Below are positions 9,153 through 19,025 of a DNA stretch of 64,000 nucleotides, one piece after another (the first letter of the stretch is position 1; each line of letters starts with the position of its first letter). Made by a program: the position numbers and the translations under genes. This stretch comes from Mucilaginibacter saanensis (GTDB lineage Bacteria; Bacteroidota; Bacteroidia; Sphingobacteriales; Sphingobacteriaceae): NCBI RefSeq assembly GCF_014200575.1, contig NZ_JACHBZ010000002.1, forward strand, positions 62,001 through 126,000, read 5' to 3'. Under the pieces are notes generated by a model. It was not told the DNA's origin and did no database searches. It worked only from the letters and a program-made list of their open reading frames with translations.

Positions 9153-10175
9153 ATGTTAATGCAACGATTAATGGAAGTAAATACGAAAACCTATAACGAA
9201 ACCTTGGCGGCGGGCAAATTATATAGCTCAACCTATCAGGGTTTTAAATCCGTATTTGATAATAATCCTATACCGATGTGGTTGGTGGCGAAAGATGATC
9301 TTTCCATCCTGTATGTTAACCAAGCTGTAGTAACCCACTATGGCTATGCAATTTCTGAACTACAGCGAATGATCATAAAGGATATGGAGGTTAAAGGTGA
9401 CGCTGAAGACCATTTTGTCAATCTTCAACGCATTGTAAAACATATTAAAAAATGCGGTACAATTATACATGTAAAAATGATTTCCCAGGATATGGAGATC
9501 GAAAACCGGCCGGTAATGCTGGTATCGACCATTGATGTTACGGATGAATTTACGATAAGAAAATCCCTCCAAAATGCCAAAGCCAATTTACAAACCATTT
9601 TACAAACTTCAGACAATGGCTACATTCTATTCGACACAGGATTAAAGGTTTTTTCATTCAATGAAAATGCGGCTGAATTTGCGTTCAATAAATACAACAT
9701 CAACCTCGAAAGAGGTGCTTCGCTTACGGATTGCTTCCTGCTTGAAAAACTTCCTCGGTTGGTAGATTCAGCAATTAAGACCTTAGGTGGTTCCAGTATT
9801 AAATACGAAATTGATTACAAGCAGTCGGTTGAAATAATACTTTGGTATGAAATACGACTTGCTCCAATTAGGGACCAAAATGACAATATAATAGGAATTA
9901 TGGTCTCCATAAATGATATTACTGAAAGAAAAAACGACCGGAAAGCTTTATGCAGTGCTTATAACAAGATTGAAGGTCAAATTGAACATATGCAAACCAT
10001 TGCATGGAAACAATCACATCTCATTCGACAGCCTTTGGCCAATTTAAAAGGGCTATTATTAATGCTGACTGAAAATCCGTCGGATGAAGAAGTTTTGGCT
10101 TACATCAAAAAGGAATTTGAGAAAATGGATACCATTATTATTGAAATGGCCAATGATGTAGTAAATTTAATATGA
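9153..10175 (+). CDS. double-PAS signalling protein with H-box-like C-terminus, no ATPase domain
   Basis: This 340-residue protein starts at an ATG and has no signal peptide or membrane segment. PAS 1 lies near residues 28-130 (FDNNPIPMWLVAKDDLSILYVNQA). PAS 2 lies near 145-260 and ends in the PAC-type motif ISINDITERK-like (VSINDITERKNDRK). A helical region follows with WKQSHLIRQPLANLKGLLL, which resembles a histidine kinase dimerisation helix with His289. The reading frame ends without N, G1 or G2 ATP-binding boxes. It may be a truncated kinase or one of the Bacteroidota PAS proteins that naturally end here. It would be a cytoplasmic sensor, partner unknown. Confidence 0.65.
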   Translation: MLMQRLMEVNTKTYNETLAAGKLYSSTYQGFKSVFDNNPIPMWLVAKDDLSILYVNQAVVTHYGYAISELQRMIIKDMEVKGDAEDHFVNLQRIVKHIKKCGTIIHVKMISQDMEIENRPVMLVSTIDVTDEFTIRKSLQNAKANLQTILQTSDNGYILFDTGLKVFSFNENAAEFAFNKYNINLERGASLTDCFLLEKLPRLVDSAIKTLGGSSIKYEIDYKQSVEIILWYEIRLAPIRDQNDNIIGIMVSINDITERKNDRKALCSAYNKIEGQIEHMQTIAWKQSHLIRQPLANLKGLLLMLTENPSDEEVLAYIKKEFEKMDTIIIEMANDVVNLI

Positions 10176-10691
10176 TGGCAGTTGATCCTGAGATATTTGA
10201 AATTGGTACTACAATAAGCCTTCCTTTTTATTTGACGATTTTTTAGGATCTTCTTCGGTGCTCAAACAAAATGATTCGGGAGTTAGCTTTACTTAACATA
10301 GGCATGGATCACCCGGAATTGAATTTCACCTTACCCTTCGATTGCTTCCCACTGATCAACTTCCGGCACTTTAAAATAAAGTTTATTAAAAACCAATAAT
10401 GTCTTTTTTAATTGCCTAATGTATCAAATCTGTTATGAAGTTAAACATAACAATAAATAATATTAGCCATTTATCTTTGTCCCCAATTCTGATGGTATAC
10501 TTTGATTAATAGTGAATTAACTTCATATAGTAAACTTTTGGTGCAAATGTCAACGGCAGCACATTGGCTTTGGAACAGCCGATGCGCCGATATGAAGCTA
10601 AAGTATATCAGTTCGCACTTAAATTTGTTAAGTTTACTGAGTCACGCAATTCGTTATAAGATTTTGACTAAAACTTGCATCCTGATAAGAT
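10176..10691. other. gene-free spacer
   Basis: I see no credible gene in these 516 bases. A 73-codon plus-strand frame near 10502 has no family signature. The region marks the border between the regulator cluster and PUL1. Confidence 0.4.
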
Positions 10692-10937
10692 CTATTTTGA
10701 AGTTGTCCAGTCGCCGGTATTAAATGTATTTGCATGCCATTGTTCTTTTTCGCCGATATCTTTAATATCTATCTGGAATTGCCATCCATCAGATAGCACC
10801 CTGTTCTTCCTTACAAAGCTGTTTTTTACAGTGGGAGAATAACCCCTGTCAATTTCCGTTTTAACGGCAGCCTTGCTTTTAATTACTGTAGCGCCCAATA
10901 AAGCGCCAATACCCGAAATAGCTTTTCTTTTGTTCAT
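10692..10937 (-). pseudogene. N-terminal fragment of a GH2-type glycoside hydrolase
   Basis: The 81-residue product starts with an export signal (MNKRKAISGIGALLGATVI). It then has the opening of a GH2 sugar-binding domain: RVLSDGWQFQIDIKDIGE, then WHANTFNTGDWTT. It ends right after that motif, where intact GH2 enzymes continue for 700-900 residues. No continuation is visible further along the minus strand. It lies 25 bases downstream of the GlcG/HbpS-like gene and probably shared its transcript. The intact GH2 at 11811 is on the opposite strand. Confidence 0.55.
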
Positions 10938-10962
10938 ATTATTTTAATACATGTCTGGATTT

Positions 10963-11484
10963 CTAAAATCCTTTTTCTAGTTCACTTAATCCAATTTTTG
11001 ATATGGCCAGGTCCTGGGCATTGCTTCCCCCGGAAAATGCCGCGATGATATAACCCGATTTGTAAGGTTTAATGAGGCCGCCCTTGTACCCGCATTCGCC
11101 ACTTAAAAGGGGTCTTACACCACTGCCGCTATCCTTGTAGGTGTCGGCCATTTCTGATGCTTTGGTATAAACTATCCCTAAAAGATTGGCGTCTTTTGTT
11201 TTCATTTTTCCTACAACTTTCATTTGCGATATCCATCTTTCGGGCGTGGTTGTAGGAATAAAAGCTATCATACAAACCCCTTCTGCAGACATGCTTTTTG
11301 CGGCTGTTTCCATTATTATTATGATCGCATCGGCCTTTTTGTTAAACTGTTTTACTTCCTTATTTGCGTCAATACTGTCCGTAAGTGTAGCTAAAATGCG
11401 TTTAGGATAAGCAGGAGAGGAGTAGGTATCCGGTATAAGTTGTAAAAATAGCGTTATCAATAAGAGATGCTTTAATTTGCTCAT
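10963..11484 (-). CDS. secreted GlcG/HbpS-like (DUF336) protein
   Basis: This 173-residue protein has a signal peptide ending near PDTYS. The rest matches the small alpha/beta GlcG/HbpS fold: ADAIIIIMETAAKSMSAEGV at the start, then a central region (GKMKTKDANLLGIVYTKASE) and a Gly-rich end (GYIIAAFSGGSNAQDLAISK). Members bind haem or small ligands, and some sit in sugar-catabolism operons with unknown roles. A candidate HTCS operator and -7 box lie 53-120 bases upstream, in the same arrangement as before susC at 19026. That suggests co-regulation with PUL1. Its export to the periplasm or surface is inferred from the signal peptide. Confidence 0.65.
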   Translation of the reverse strand: MSKLKHLLLITLFLQLIPDTYSSPAYPKRILATLTDSIDANKEVKQFNKKADAIIIIMETAAKSMSAEGVCMIAFIPTTTPERWISQMKVVGKMKTKDANLLGIVYTKASEMADTYKDSGSGVRPLLSGECGYKGGLIKPYKSGYIIAAFSGGSNAQDLAISKIGLSELEKGF

Positions 11485-11537
11485 AATAAATAGGTTATAA
11501 GGTTGTTTTTATTGTTGGTTAGTGTTAATTGGTCATC

Positions 11538-11604
11538 GGCAAATTACGGATTAGGGTATTACGCAAGTTTCGATTATGTACATTTTTTATTCGATTTTGT
11601 ACAG
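11538..11604 (-). promoter_or_regulatory. candidate HTCS operator and -7 box (site B)
   Basis: On the minus strand two copies, TGTACAAAATCGAA (11603-11590) and TGTACATAATCGAA (11582-11569), are spaced 21 bp apart. Exactly 22 bases then lead to TAATTTGCC (11546-11538), a variant of the Bacteroidota -7 box. The same arrangement, with the same spacings, occurs at 18875-18943 before susC. Orientation points to the gene starting at 11484, 53 bases beyond the -7 box. Confidence 0.65.
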
Positions 11605-11810
11605 CGGGATGCCGTTTGAAAATGGTGCAGACAGAGAGGGATGGTTTAGTAATTTAAAATATTTAAAATTGATGCCTATAAACCGCAAAATTAAAATATA
11701 AAGAATTTTAAGAGTAAATTTATATAGATCTTATTGTTGTATAAACTATTTTAAGTGTTATTTCAACAATCAATTATTTCTATTATTATCCCTAATAAAC
11801 TAGTTAAAAG

Positions 11811-14252
11811 ATGAAAATAAAGCCTGTTTTGCTATTAACCTGTATATTAATGCTATGGCAAAGCTTGGCTATAGCGCAAATTAAAAATACTATAAGTTTT
11901 GATAGCAACTGGTTATTTCACAGGGGAGCTGTAAATGGGGCAGGGCAAGCCGGTTATAATGATGCGGCATGGCGCAAAGTTGATCTGCCGCATGACTGGA
12001 GCATTGAAGATCTGCCCGGAACTCAATCGCCCTACAGCCCAGACGCTATCAGTGAGATAGGAGGTGGGTTTACCACGCAGGGTACCGCCTGGTACCGTAA
12101 AACCTTTACTTTACCATCAGCAGTAAAAGGTAAACACGTAATCATTCAGTTTGATGGGGTTTACATGAACAGCGATGTATTTGTAAACGGCAATCACCTT
12201 GGCAACCATCCCTACGGTTACACTAGTTTTTATTATGATATCACGAGTTATTTAAAATATGGCGAAAACAATGTTATAGCCGTTGAAGTAAAAAATGAAG
12301 GTCACAACAGTCGCTGGTATTCCGGCTCGGGCATTTACCGTCATGTGTGGCTAAAAACGGTTGATCCGGTGCATATTGCACAATGGGGTACCTTTATTAC
12401 CACACCCGAAGTAAGTACAGCAACGGCCACCGTCAACGTTAAAACCAACCTGATCAATGAAAGCAATGGAGCGGCAAACCTTACTATTGTTACCCGCTTT
12501 TTAACGGCAGCAGGTGCCGAGGCCGGTAAAACAGAATTATCATTAAGCCTCGCAGCAGATGCAGAACAGGAGCTCAGCCAAAGCCGCGAAATTAAAGCGC
12601 CACAATTATGGTCGCCGGAAACGCCGGTGCTTTATAAAGCAGTTACCGAAGTTAGCCGGGATGGCGCGCTTATCAACAGCGAAGAAACGCTGTTTGGTAT
12701 CCGCAGTATTACGGTTGATGTAAACAACGGCTTACAGCTTAACGGTAAAACCATTAAGCTAAAAGGCGGATCGGTACATAATGATAACGGCCCTTTAGGT
12801 GCAAAAACTTATGACCGGGCCGAAGAAAGGAAAATAGAGATCTTAAAAGCAAACGGATATAATGCTATCCGTTGCTCACACAATCCGCCAGGCCCATCGT
12901 TTTTGGCTGCCTGTGACAGGTTAGGCATGCTGGTTGTTGATGAAGCATTTGATATGTGGAACAAAGGCAAAAATCCTGAGGATTATCATCTTTATTTTAA
13001 GGATTGGTGGCAAAAAGATGTAACAAGCATAGTTAAAAGGGACAGGAACCATCCCTCGGTAATTATGTGGAGCATTGGCAACGAGATTCCCGAAAAAGGG
13101 ACAACCGGCGGTGCTGATACGGCCGGTATATTATCGCGCTATGTAAAAACTTTAGATCCTACGCGCCCGGTTACGGCCGCTGTTGATCAGCTTACGCCGG
13201 ATAAAGACCCTTACTTTTTGCACTTGGATGTAGCAGGTTATAACTATGCCATTGGCATGGGTGAGTATAATACAGGAACAAAAGATACAGCCAAATGGGT
13301 TAATATTTATGAGCAAAGCCATCAGCGCGTCCCCGGCAGGATCATGATGGGTACCGAATCATTTGCTATCGAGGCTTTTGCCAACTGGCAGGCTGTATTG
13401 GATCATCCTTACGTTATAGGCGATTTTGTTTGGACTGCCTTTGATTATATGGGCGAAGCAAGTATAGGCTGGCGGGGGTATCCGCAGGATAAAAAAGCAT
13501 ACCCCTGGAACCTGGCCTATTGCGGCGATATTGACATTTGCGGTTGGAAACGCTCGCAATCTTACTATCGGGATGCGGTTTGGAAGGATAACCAATTATC
13601 TGTTTTTGTGAAATCACCACGTCCTACTTTTGCTTTAAACCCCAAGATATCGCCGTGGGCCAGATGGAGCTGGCCGGATGTTTTTGCTGATTGGAACTGG
13701 GCTGGTTACGAAAACAAACTTATGGAGGTAGTGGTATATTCTTCCTGCCAAAAAACAGAATTGTTTTTAAACGGTCGTTCATTGGGTATAAAACCTACAG
13801 ACAGATTGGTTAAGTTTACAGCTACCTGGATGGTTCCGTATCAAAAAGGGGAGTTAAAGGCGGTGGGGTATGATGGGAACAAAATTGTTAATACCTCGGT
13901 TTTACGCACTGCAGCATTGCCTGCAAAAATTAAACTAACTGCTGATCGTACCTACATTAATGCCGATGGCCAGGATCTGAGTTACATCACTATTGAATTA
14001 AAAGATGCAAAAGGCGTAACCAACCCTAAAGCGGATAACTTGGTGAATTTTGCGCTTACCGGTGATGCACAGATAGTTGGCGTTGGCAATGCCAACCCGG
14101 TAAGTACTGAAAGCAGCCAGATGCCTCGCCGAAAAGCATGGAAAGGCAAATGCCTGGTGATTGTTAAAGCCGGAAAAACGCCCGGTAAAATAACTTTAAC
14201 AGCATCAGCCGGTGGCTTAAGTAGTATGAAAATTGATTTAACGGCAAAATAA
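11811..14252 (+). CDS. glycoside hydrolase family 2, beta-galactosidase-like, secreted
   Basis: This 813-residue enzyme has a signal peptide ending near LAIAQ. In order it shows a sugar-binding jelly roll (residues ~30-200, including GGFTTQGTAWYRKTF), an immunoglobulin-like domain (~200-300) and a TIM barrel (~305-610). DUF4982-like and invasin-like beta domains follow. The acid/base is probably Glu425 in SVIMWSIGNE and the nucleophile Glu516 in MMGTESFAIE. It would hydrolyse a terminal beta-galactoside or related sugar in the periplasm or at the surface. It precedes the HTCS gene by 178 bases. The substrate is not readable; beta-glucuronidase or beta-mannosidase relatives cannot be excluded. 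Confidence 0.8.
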   Translation: MKIKPVLLLTCILMLWQSLAIAQIKNTISFDSNWLFHRGAVNGAGQAGYNDAAWRKVDLPHDWSIEDLPGTQSPYSPDAISEIGGGFTTQGTAWYRKTFTLPSAVKGKHVIIQFDGVYMNSDVFVNGNHLGNHPYGYTSFYYDITSYLKYGENNVIAVEVKNEGHNSRWYSGSGIYRHVWLKTVDPVHIAQWGTFITTPEVSTATATVNVKTNLINESNGAANLTIVTRFLTAAGAEAGKTELSLSLAADAEQELSQSREIKAPQLWSPETPVLYKAVTEVSRDGALINSEETLFGIRSITVDVNNGLQLNGKTIKLKGGSVHNDNGPLGAKTYDRAEERKIEILKANGYNAIRCSHNPPGPSFLAACDRLGMLVVDEAFDMWNKGKNPEDYHLYFKDWWQKDVTSIVKRDRNHPSVIMWSIGNEIPEKGTTGGADTAGILSRYVKTLDPTRPVTAAVDQLTPDKDPYFLHLDVAGYNYAIGMGEYNTGTKDTAKWVNIYEQSHQRVPGRIMMGTESFAIEAFANWQAVLDHPYVIGDFVWTAFDYMGEASIGWRGYPQDKKAYPWNLAYCGDIDICGWKRSQSYYRDAVWKDNQLSVFVKSPRPTFALNPKISPWARWSWPDVFADWNWAGYENKLMEVVVYSSCQKTELFLNGRSLGIKPTDRLVKFTATWMVPYQKGELKAVGYDGNKIVNTSVLRTAALPAKIKLTADRTYINADGQDLSYITIELKDAKGVTNPKADNLVNFALTGDAQIVGVGNANPVSTESSQMPRRKAWKGKCLVIVKAGKTPGKITLTASAGGLSSMKIDLTAK

Positions 14253-14430
14253 TAAACCGTACATGGCGTTTCAAAGACAGTCCTGTTACCTCCTATATGT
14301 TTTATTCGATGAATCGAGTTAAATAGCTATATATGCCTTATATTACGTTAATGAATAGTATGAATTGTTTAAGTTAAATAATTTATCATTTTATGTTATT
14401 TAAACTTGATTTACAAACTATACATAAGAA

Positions 14431-17400
14431 ATGTTCATTTATAAAAGACTCATCAATAAGTGGTTAAACGGGTGGGCTTTGGGTTCTTTTTGCATTTTGA
14501 TGGGCTGGAGCTTAAATACCAAAGCCCAGGAAACCCCATTAAAATTTTCTTATTTAACAGTAGATAACGGCCTCTCACATACCGATGCAAATGATATAAA
14601 GCAGGATACCAAGGGTTTTATATGGATAGCAACCCTTTTTGGCCTCGATAGGTATGATGGCTATACCATAAAACGCTTTTACAATACAAGTAGATTACGA
14701 AATAGCGCGTTTAAAAACAGGCTCAGGAGTATTTACCCTGATAGTGACGGCAATATATGGTTAGGGACCGAAGACGGCATTGAATGTTTCGACTCCAAAA
14801 CAGAAAGATATACTGACTTTAGCGGGCAAACGCATAGTCCTGGCAATAATGTATACTCCCATTTGCTGCTTATAAAAGATAATAGACTCGGCGCAATTTG
14901 CGATGGGCAAATACGCCTTTTTGACGTCAGTGGGAAAAGTTTAAAAAGTGTTCCGTTGCAGTTGCCTAAAGGTGTAACTTTTACAAGTTTAATAAACGAT
15001 AAAACAGGTAATATCTGGCTATCAAGCGATAAGGGAGTATGGATCTTGCGCGCAAACCTACAGTTTGACCATGTAAAACTTTCCGGTAAAATCGATACGG
15101 GCAGTTTGGTGGGTCTGTATCGCGATCCCGATAATAATTTATTGCTGTTCAGTGATTCGGAAGCTTACAAGACTGATCAGGCGGGTGGTGCGCAAAAAGG
15201 GATAATTCATCAATACATAGTTTCCGATGGTTCCAAGATCAGGGATATCATTCAGGATAAAAAACATAATTATTGGGTAAGTACTGATAGGGGACTCGCT
15301 TTGCTTGATAAACAATTGAAATTAAAGCAGCTTGTTAATAGCAAAAGTTTTAACAATAGTATAAATACTAATTATTTAGATAAGCTATTTATTGACCGTT
15401 CCGAGTGTTTATGGATTTGCACGGCCGGCGGCGGCGTTAATTTTAGTGATCTTAATGCCAAAATGTTTAATGCATTTCAGCGTAATTCCGAAACTGCCAA
15501 CACCCTGTCGGGCAATCATATCAAATCTGTTTTGGAAGAGGAAGGCCGTAAGGTATGGATAGGAACCGATGGCAACGGGCTTAATGAATATAACTTTAAT
15601 ACCAAAAAATTTACCCGGTATAACGAAAATAACAGCGCCATCCGCCTAAAAAGCAATGATGTTACCGCGCTTGCGCTGGATGAGGACAAAAATTTATGGA
15701 TCGGCACATCTAAAGGGATTGATGTGTTGAACCAGGAACGCACCAGCCTGTTACGTTTAAAGGGCAGCAAGGATTTTCCGGCGTACGGTATTTCGGCACT
15801 TACCAAAGATTATTATGGCAACATGTGGTTTGGTAACCATAACGGTTTGGGCTGCATCTGGCACGATGGGCAATTTAATTATCATGTGCGCTATTATGAT
15901 ATGGGCTATTTCATTTTATCAAACAAAAGCCGCCCCGAATTATTTGTTTCCACCACGCAGGGTTTAAATCGTTTTATCATAAATAATGCCGGCGAGATCA
16001 TCAAAATGTATCGCTACAAGGCCAGTTGGGATTCTAACTCACTAAGTTCCAATTATCCATATCCCATCAGTCAGCAAAATGATAGTACCTACTGGATAGG
16101 CACTATAGGCGGGGGGCTTGACCGTTTAACTTTGAAACGTAACGGCAAATACAGCATCAAAACCTACGGCAACAAGTATGGGGTTTTTGAGGATGTAGAA
16201 AGTATGGAGATATCTGATTCTGGAACTATCTGGATGGGGGGCAACGGGTTAGAGCGTTTTGATCTGCGCAGTCAAAAAGTAATAAGGTATGATAAAAACG
16301 ATGGCTTACAAAGCAACAGCTTTAAAGTGGGTTCGTCATTTAAAGGCAAAGACGGGCGGCTTTATTTTGGCGGAATTAACGGCCTTAACTATTTTTATCC
16401 CGACAGTATAAAAAATAACACCATACCCGCCCGCCCTATATTTACAGATATTGAAATAAACAATAAAAAAGTAGCCATAGGGCAGGACAGCACATCTTTT
16501 TCGGCCCTGACACAAGTAATAAGTTATGATAAATTGCTTAAGCTCAGTTATTTGCAAAATAACTTTTTAATTTACTTTTCATCCATGCACTTTGCCAATC
16601 CTTTAAAGTGCAAATACCGTTATAAATTGGTTGGTTTTGATAAGGATTGGAAATATGCCATTGGAAGCAGCCCCGGTGCCGCTTACAGTAACCTTGATTA
16701 TGGCACCTACACATTGGTTGTTGAAGCTAGTAATAACGACGGTCTGTGGAGTACGGGGTCGGCCTCGCTTTCTGTAATGGTAAACCCGCCCTGGTGGAAA
16801 TCAAATCTAGCTAAATTTGTCTACTTTTTACTGCTGATATCGGCGCTTACGGGAATTTATATTTACCAGGCCAGGTGGTACCGGCTTAAAGGAGGGATAG
16901 CTATCCGCGATATTGAAGAAAAAAGGCGCGAAGAGATACATTTGCAGCGAGAAGAGCTTTACCAGCAGCAGCTGCAATTTTTCACTAATATCTCACATGA
17001 GTTTCGTACACCATTAACGCTGATCTTGGGACCGCTTGAAAATTTAATAATGGAAAATAAAAATCCGGCATTAAATCAATCGTACCAGATCATGTACCGC
17101 AATATTAAACGGTTGGTAAATCTCATTAATGAGCTGATGAATTTTAGGAAAGTAGCCGATAGCGTAATCAAGCTACAGGTGAGGCAGGTGGTGTTTACTC
17201 AATTTATTAAAGATGTTGCAGGTGAATTTTATCCTTTGGCTAACAACAAGAATATTGATTTTTTGGTGCGTGGCCACGAAGAAGTGTTAACCAATTGGTT
17301 CGATCTGCAAATAGTAGAAAAAATCCTGTTCAATTTGCTCAATAATGCATTTAAATATACAGCAACCGGCGGCACTGTAACCTTTGATGTGTTTTTTAAC

Positions 17401-18606
17401 TGGGATAAGTTTAAACCGGCACATGAAAATAGTTATCAACTGCTTAACGATAAAAAGGCTGATAAATATATTTACCTGCGCGTGTCAGATAGCGGTATTG
17501 GTATTTCTAAAGAATCTATCGGCAATATATTCGATCGTTTTTACCGGGTAAGTAATGAGCATTTGGGTTCGGGAGTAGGGCTGGCGCTGGTAAAAAGTTT
17601 AACCCAGGTACACAAAGGCGAGATTTATGTGTATAGCGAAAGACACAAAGGAACTGAGATAATTATAGCGTTGCCATTGGGCGGTCAGCATTATCTGGAA
17701 TCAGAAAAATGTGCCGATAACAGCAAATTGATTCCAGATCAACTGGAAAAAATCGACAATACGGTATTGCTGACTCCGGCAATAAATGATGAACCTGTTG
17801 TTGGAATTATGCCTGCCGAAATCGGTAAACAGCGCATTCTTATCGTTGAAGATAACGACGAACTGCGTACATTTTTAAAGGGCATGCTGCAAAAGTATTA
17901 CCACATTTACGAAGCCCCAAACGGCCGGGCAGGGTTGGAACTCGCAACTGAGGAAATGCCAGATCTGATTATAAGCGACGTGATGATGCCCCTGATGAAT
18001 GGCATGGACCTTTGTAAGCATATCAAAGAAACTTTTGAAACAAGCCATATCCCGTTCATGATTCTCTCTGCAAAAGATGCGCTCGACGCCAAAATTGAAG
18101 GGATGCAATCCGGAGCCGACTATTACTTTGCCAAACCATTAAGCGTTGACCTTCTGCTGCTAACTATCAACAACCTGTTTGAACAAAAGCAAAAGCTAAA
18201 AGTAAAGTACACCAAAGATTATTATGCCGAAGCTACCGAACTGGTAAACTCGAGCAGGGATAAGGAGTTTATAAATAAACTGTTAAAGATCATTGAAGAA
18301 AATATTCAGGAACCGGGTTTGGATGTAGATTTTCTTTGTAAACATTTATACATCAGCCGTACTAAGCTTTACCAAAAGATCAAGAGTGTATCTGACCAAT
18401 CTGTAAGCGAATTTATCCGGACGGTAAGGTTGAAAAAAGCAGTCCACATCATGACCCACCAAGATATATCCATCACAGAACTAACCGATCTTATTGGTTT
18501 TACCAGTAGCGCCTATTTCTCTACAGCATTTAAAAGAGAGTTTGGTAAATCGCCTTCGCAGTTTCTTCAAAGCCATAAAAAAAGGCAACTCACATTTGTT
18601 AAATGA
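14431..18606 (+). CDS. hybrid two-component system regulator (HTCS) of PUL1
   Basis: This 1391-residue protein has a signal peptide ending near TKAQE. Two seven-bladed propellers built from reg_prop repeats follow (W-I/L-G-T units such as NIWLGTEDGIECF), then a Y_Y_Y domain near 700-790 and a membrane segment near 793-812. The kinase part has its phospho-His at His856 (FFTNISHEFRTPLTL), with an ATPase domain (NNAFKYTATGG, GVGLALVKSL). The receiver accepts phosphate on Asp1183 (DLIISDVMMP). An AraC-type DNA-binding domain ends the protein. All key residues are present. It would sense a periplasmic oligosaccharide and activate PUL1, probably through the repeats at 18875 and 11569. Confidence 0.92.
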   Translation: MFIYKRLINKWLNGWALGSFCILMGWSLNTKAQETPLKFSYLTVDNGLSHTDANDIKQDTKGFIWIATLFGLDRYDGYTIKRFYNTSRLRNSAFKNRLRSIYPDSDGNIWLGTEDGIECFDSKTERYTDFSGQTHSPGNNVYSHLLLIKDNRLGAICDGQIRLFDVSGKSLKSVPLQLPKGVTFTSLINDKTGNIWLSSDKGVWILRANLQFDHVKLSGKIDTGSLVGLYRDPDNNLLLFSDSEAYKTDQAGGAQKGIIHQYIVSDGSKIRDIIQDKKHNYWVSTDRGLALLDKQLKLKQLVNSKSFNNSINTNYLDKLFIDRSECLWICTAGGGVNFSDLNAKMFNAFQRNSETANTLSGNHIKSVLEEEGRKVWIGTDGNGLNEYNFNTKKFTRYNENNSAIRLKSNDVTALALDEDKNLWIGTSKGIDVLNQERTSLLRLKGSKDFPAYGISALTKDYYGNMWFGNHNGLGCIWHDGQFNYHVRYYDMGYFILSNKSRPELFVSTTQGLNRFIINNAGEIIKMYRYKASWDSNSLSSNYPYPISQQNDSTYWIGTIGGGLDRLTLKRNGKYSIKTYGNKYGVFEDVESMEISDSGTIWMGGNGLERFDLRSQKVIRYDKNDGLQSNSFKVGSSFKGKDGRLYFGGINGLNYFYPDSIKNNTIPARPIFTDIEINNKKVAIGQDSTSFSALTQVISYDKLLKLSYLQNNFLIYFSSMHFANPLKCKYRYKLVGFDKDWKYAIGSSPGAAYSNLDYGTYTLVVEASNNDGLWSTGSASLSVMVNPPWWKSNLAKFVYFLLLISALTGIYIYQARWYRLKGGIAIRDIEEKRREEIHLQREELYQQQLQFFTNISHEFRTPLTLILGPLENLIMENKNPALNQSYQIMYRNIKRLVNLINELMNFRKVADSVIKLQVRQVVFTQFIKDVAGEFYPLANNKNIDFLVRGHEEVLTNWFDLQIVEKILFNLLNNAFKYTATGGTVTFDVFFNWDKFKPAHENSYQLLNDKKADKYIYLRVSDSGIGISKESIGNIFDRFYRVSNEHLGSGVGLALVKSLTQVHKGEIYVYSERHKGTEIIIALPLGGQHYLESEKCADNSKLIPDQLEKIDNTVLLTPAINDEPVVGIMPAEIGKQRILIVEDNDELRTFLKGMLQKYYHIYEAPNGRAGLELATEEMPDLIISDVMMPLMNGMDLCKHIKETFETSHIPFMILSAKDALDAKIEGMQSGADYYFAKPLSVDLLLLTINNLFEQKQKLKVKYTKDYYAEATELVNSSRDKEFINKLLKIIEENIQEPGLDVDFLCKHLYISRTKLYQKIKSVSDQSVSEFIRTVRLKKAVHIMTHQDISITELTDLIGFTSSAYFSTAFKREFGKSPSQFLQSHKKRQLTFVK

Positions 18607-18674
18607 CAAAGCTCTTTAGCAAAAGACAACCAATTTAATTAATTATCTAAACTTCTTAGCACCTAAATTTTCAG

Positions 18675-18731
18675 CCTGTTTTTGCTGTGTATAATAGCAC
18701 AGTTTTAAAAAATTAAACAGGTGTTTTTTTT
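18675..18731 (+). terminator. Rho-independent terminator after the HTCS gene
   Basis: CCTGTTT pairs with AAACAGG across an interval that contains an inner CTGTG/CACAG stem, and a run of eight T follows. It separates HTCS transcription from the susC promoter. Confidence 0.55.
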
Positions 18732-18874
18732 AGGTTATATGATGTTTTGCCCGCCGTTGTTAGCTTATATCTTAAAAAAATAAGATTGTTAAAAATGAAC
18801 AATAATTTAAGTTGTTGTAAATCAATTTATTAGATAATTAAATAACTAATAATTCATAAAATGGTCTTTGTTAA

Positions 18875-18943
18875 TTATGTACAAAAACGAATAAATTATG
18901 TATAAAAACGAAAATGCAAGGCTTAACTAATCACTAATTTGCC
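18875..18943 (+). promoter_or_regulatory. candidate HTCS operator and -7 box (site A)
   Basis: TTATGTACAAAAACGAA (18875-18891) and TTATGTATAAAAACGAA (18896-18912) are direct repeats exactly 21 bp apart, two helical turns. After 22 bases comes TAATTTGCC (18935-18943), 82 bases before the susC start. No TTG-type -33 element sits at the usual distance, which fits an activator-dependent promoter. The layout repeats at 11538-11604. Assignment to the neighbouring HTCS is inferred from context. Confidence 0.7.
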
Positions 18944-19025
18944 TTACCAATAACCGTTGGGTATGTATAAACTGATTCCCGCATTGGTTAACAACAAAAG
19001 AAGATTATAAACCAATTATTGTATT

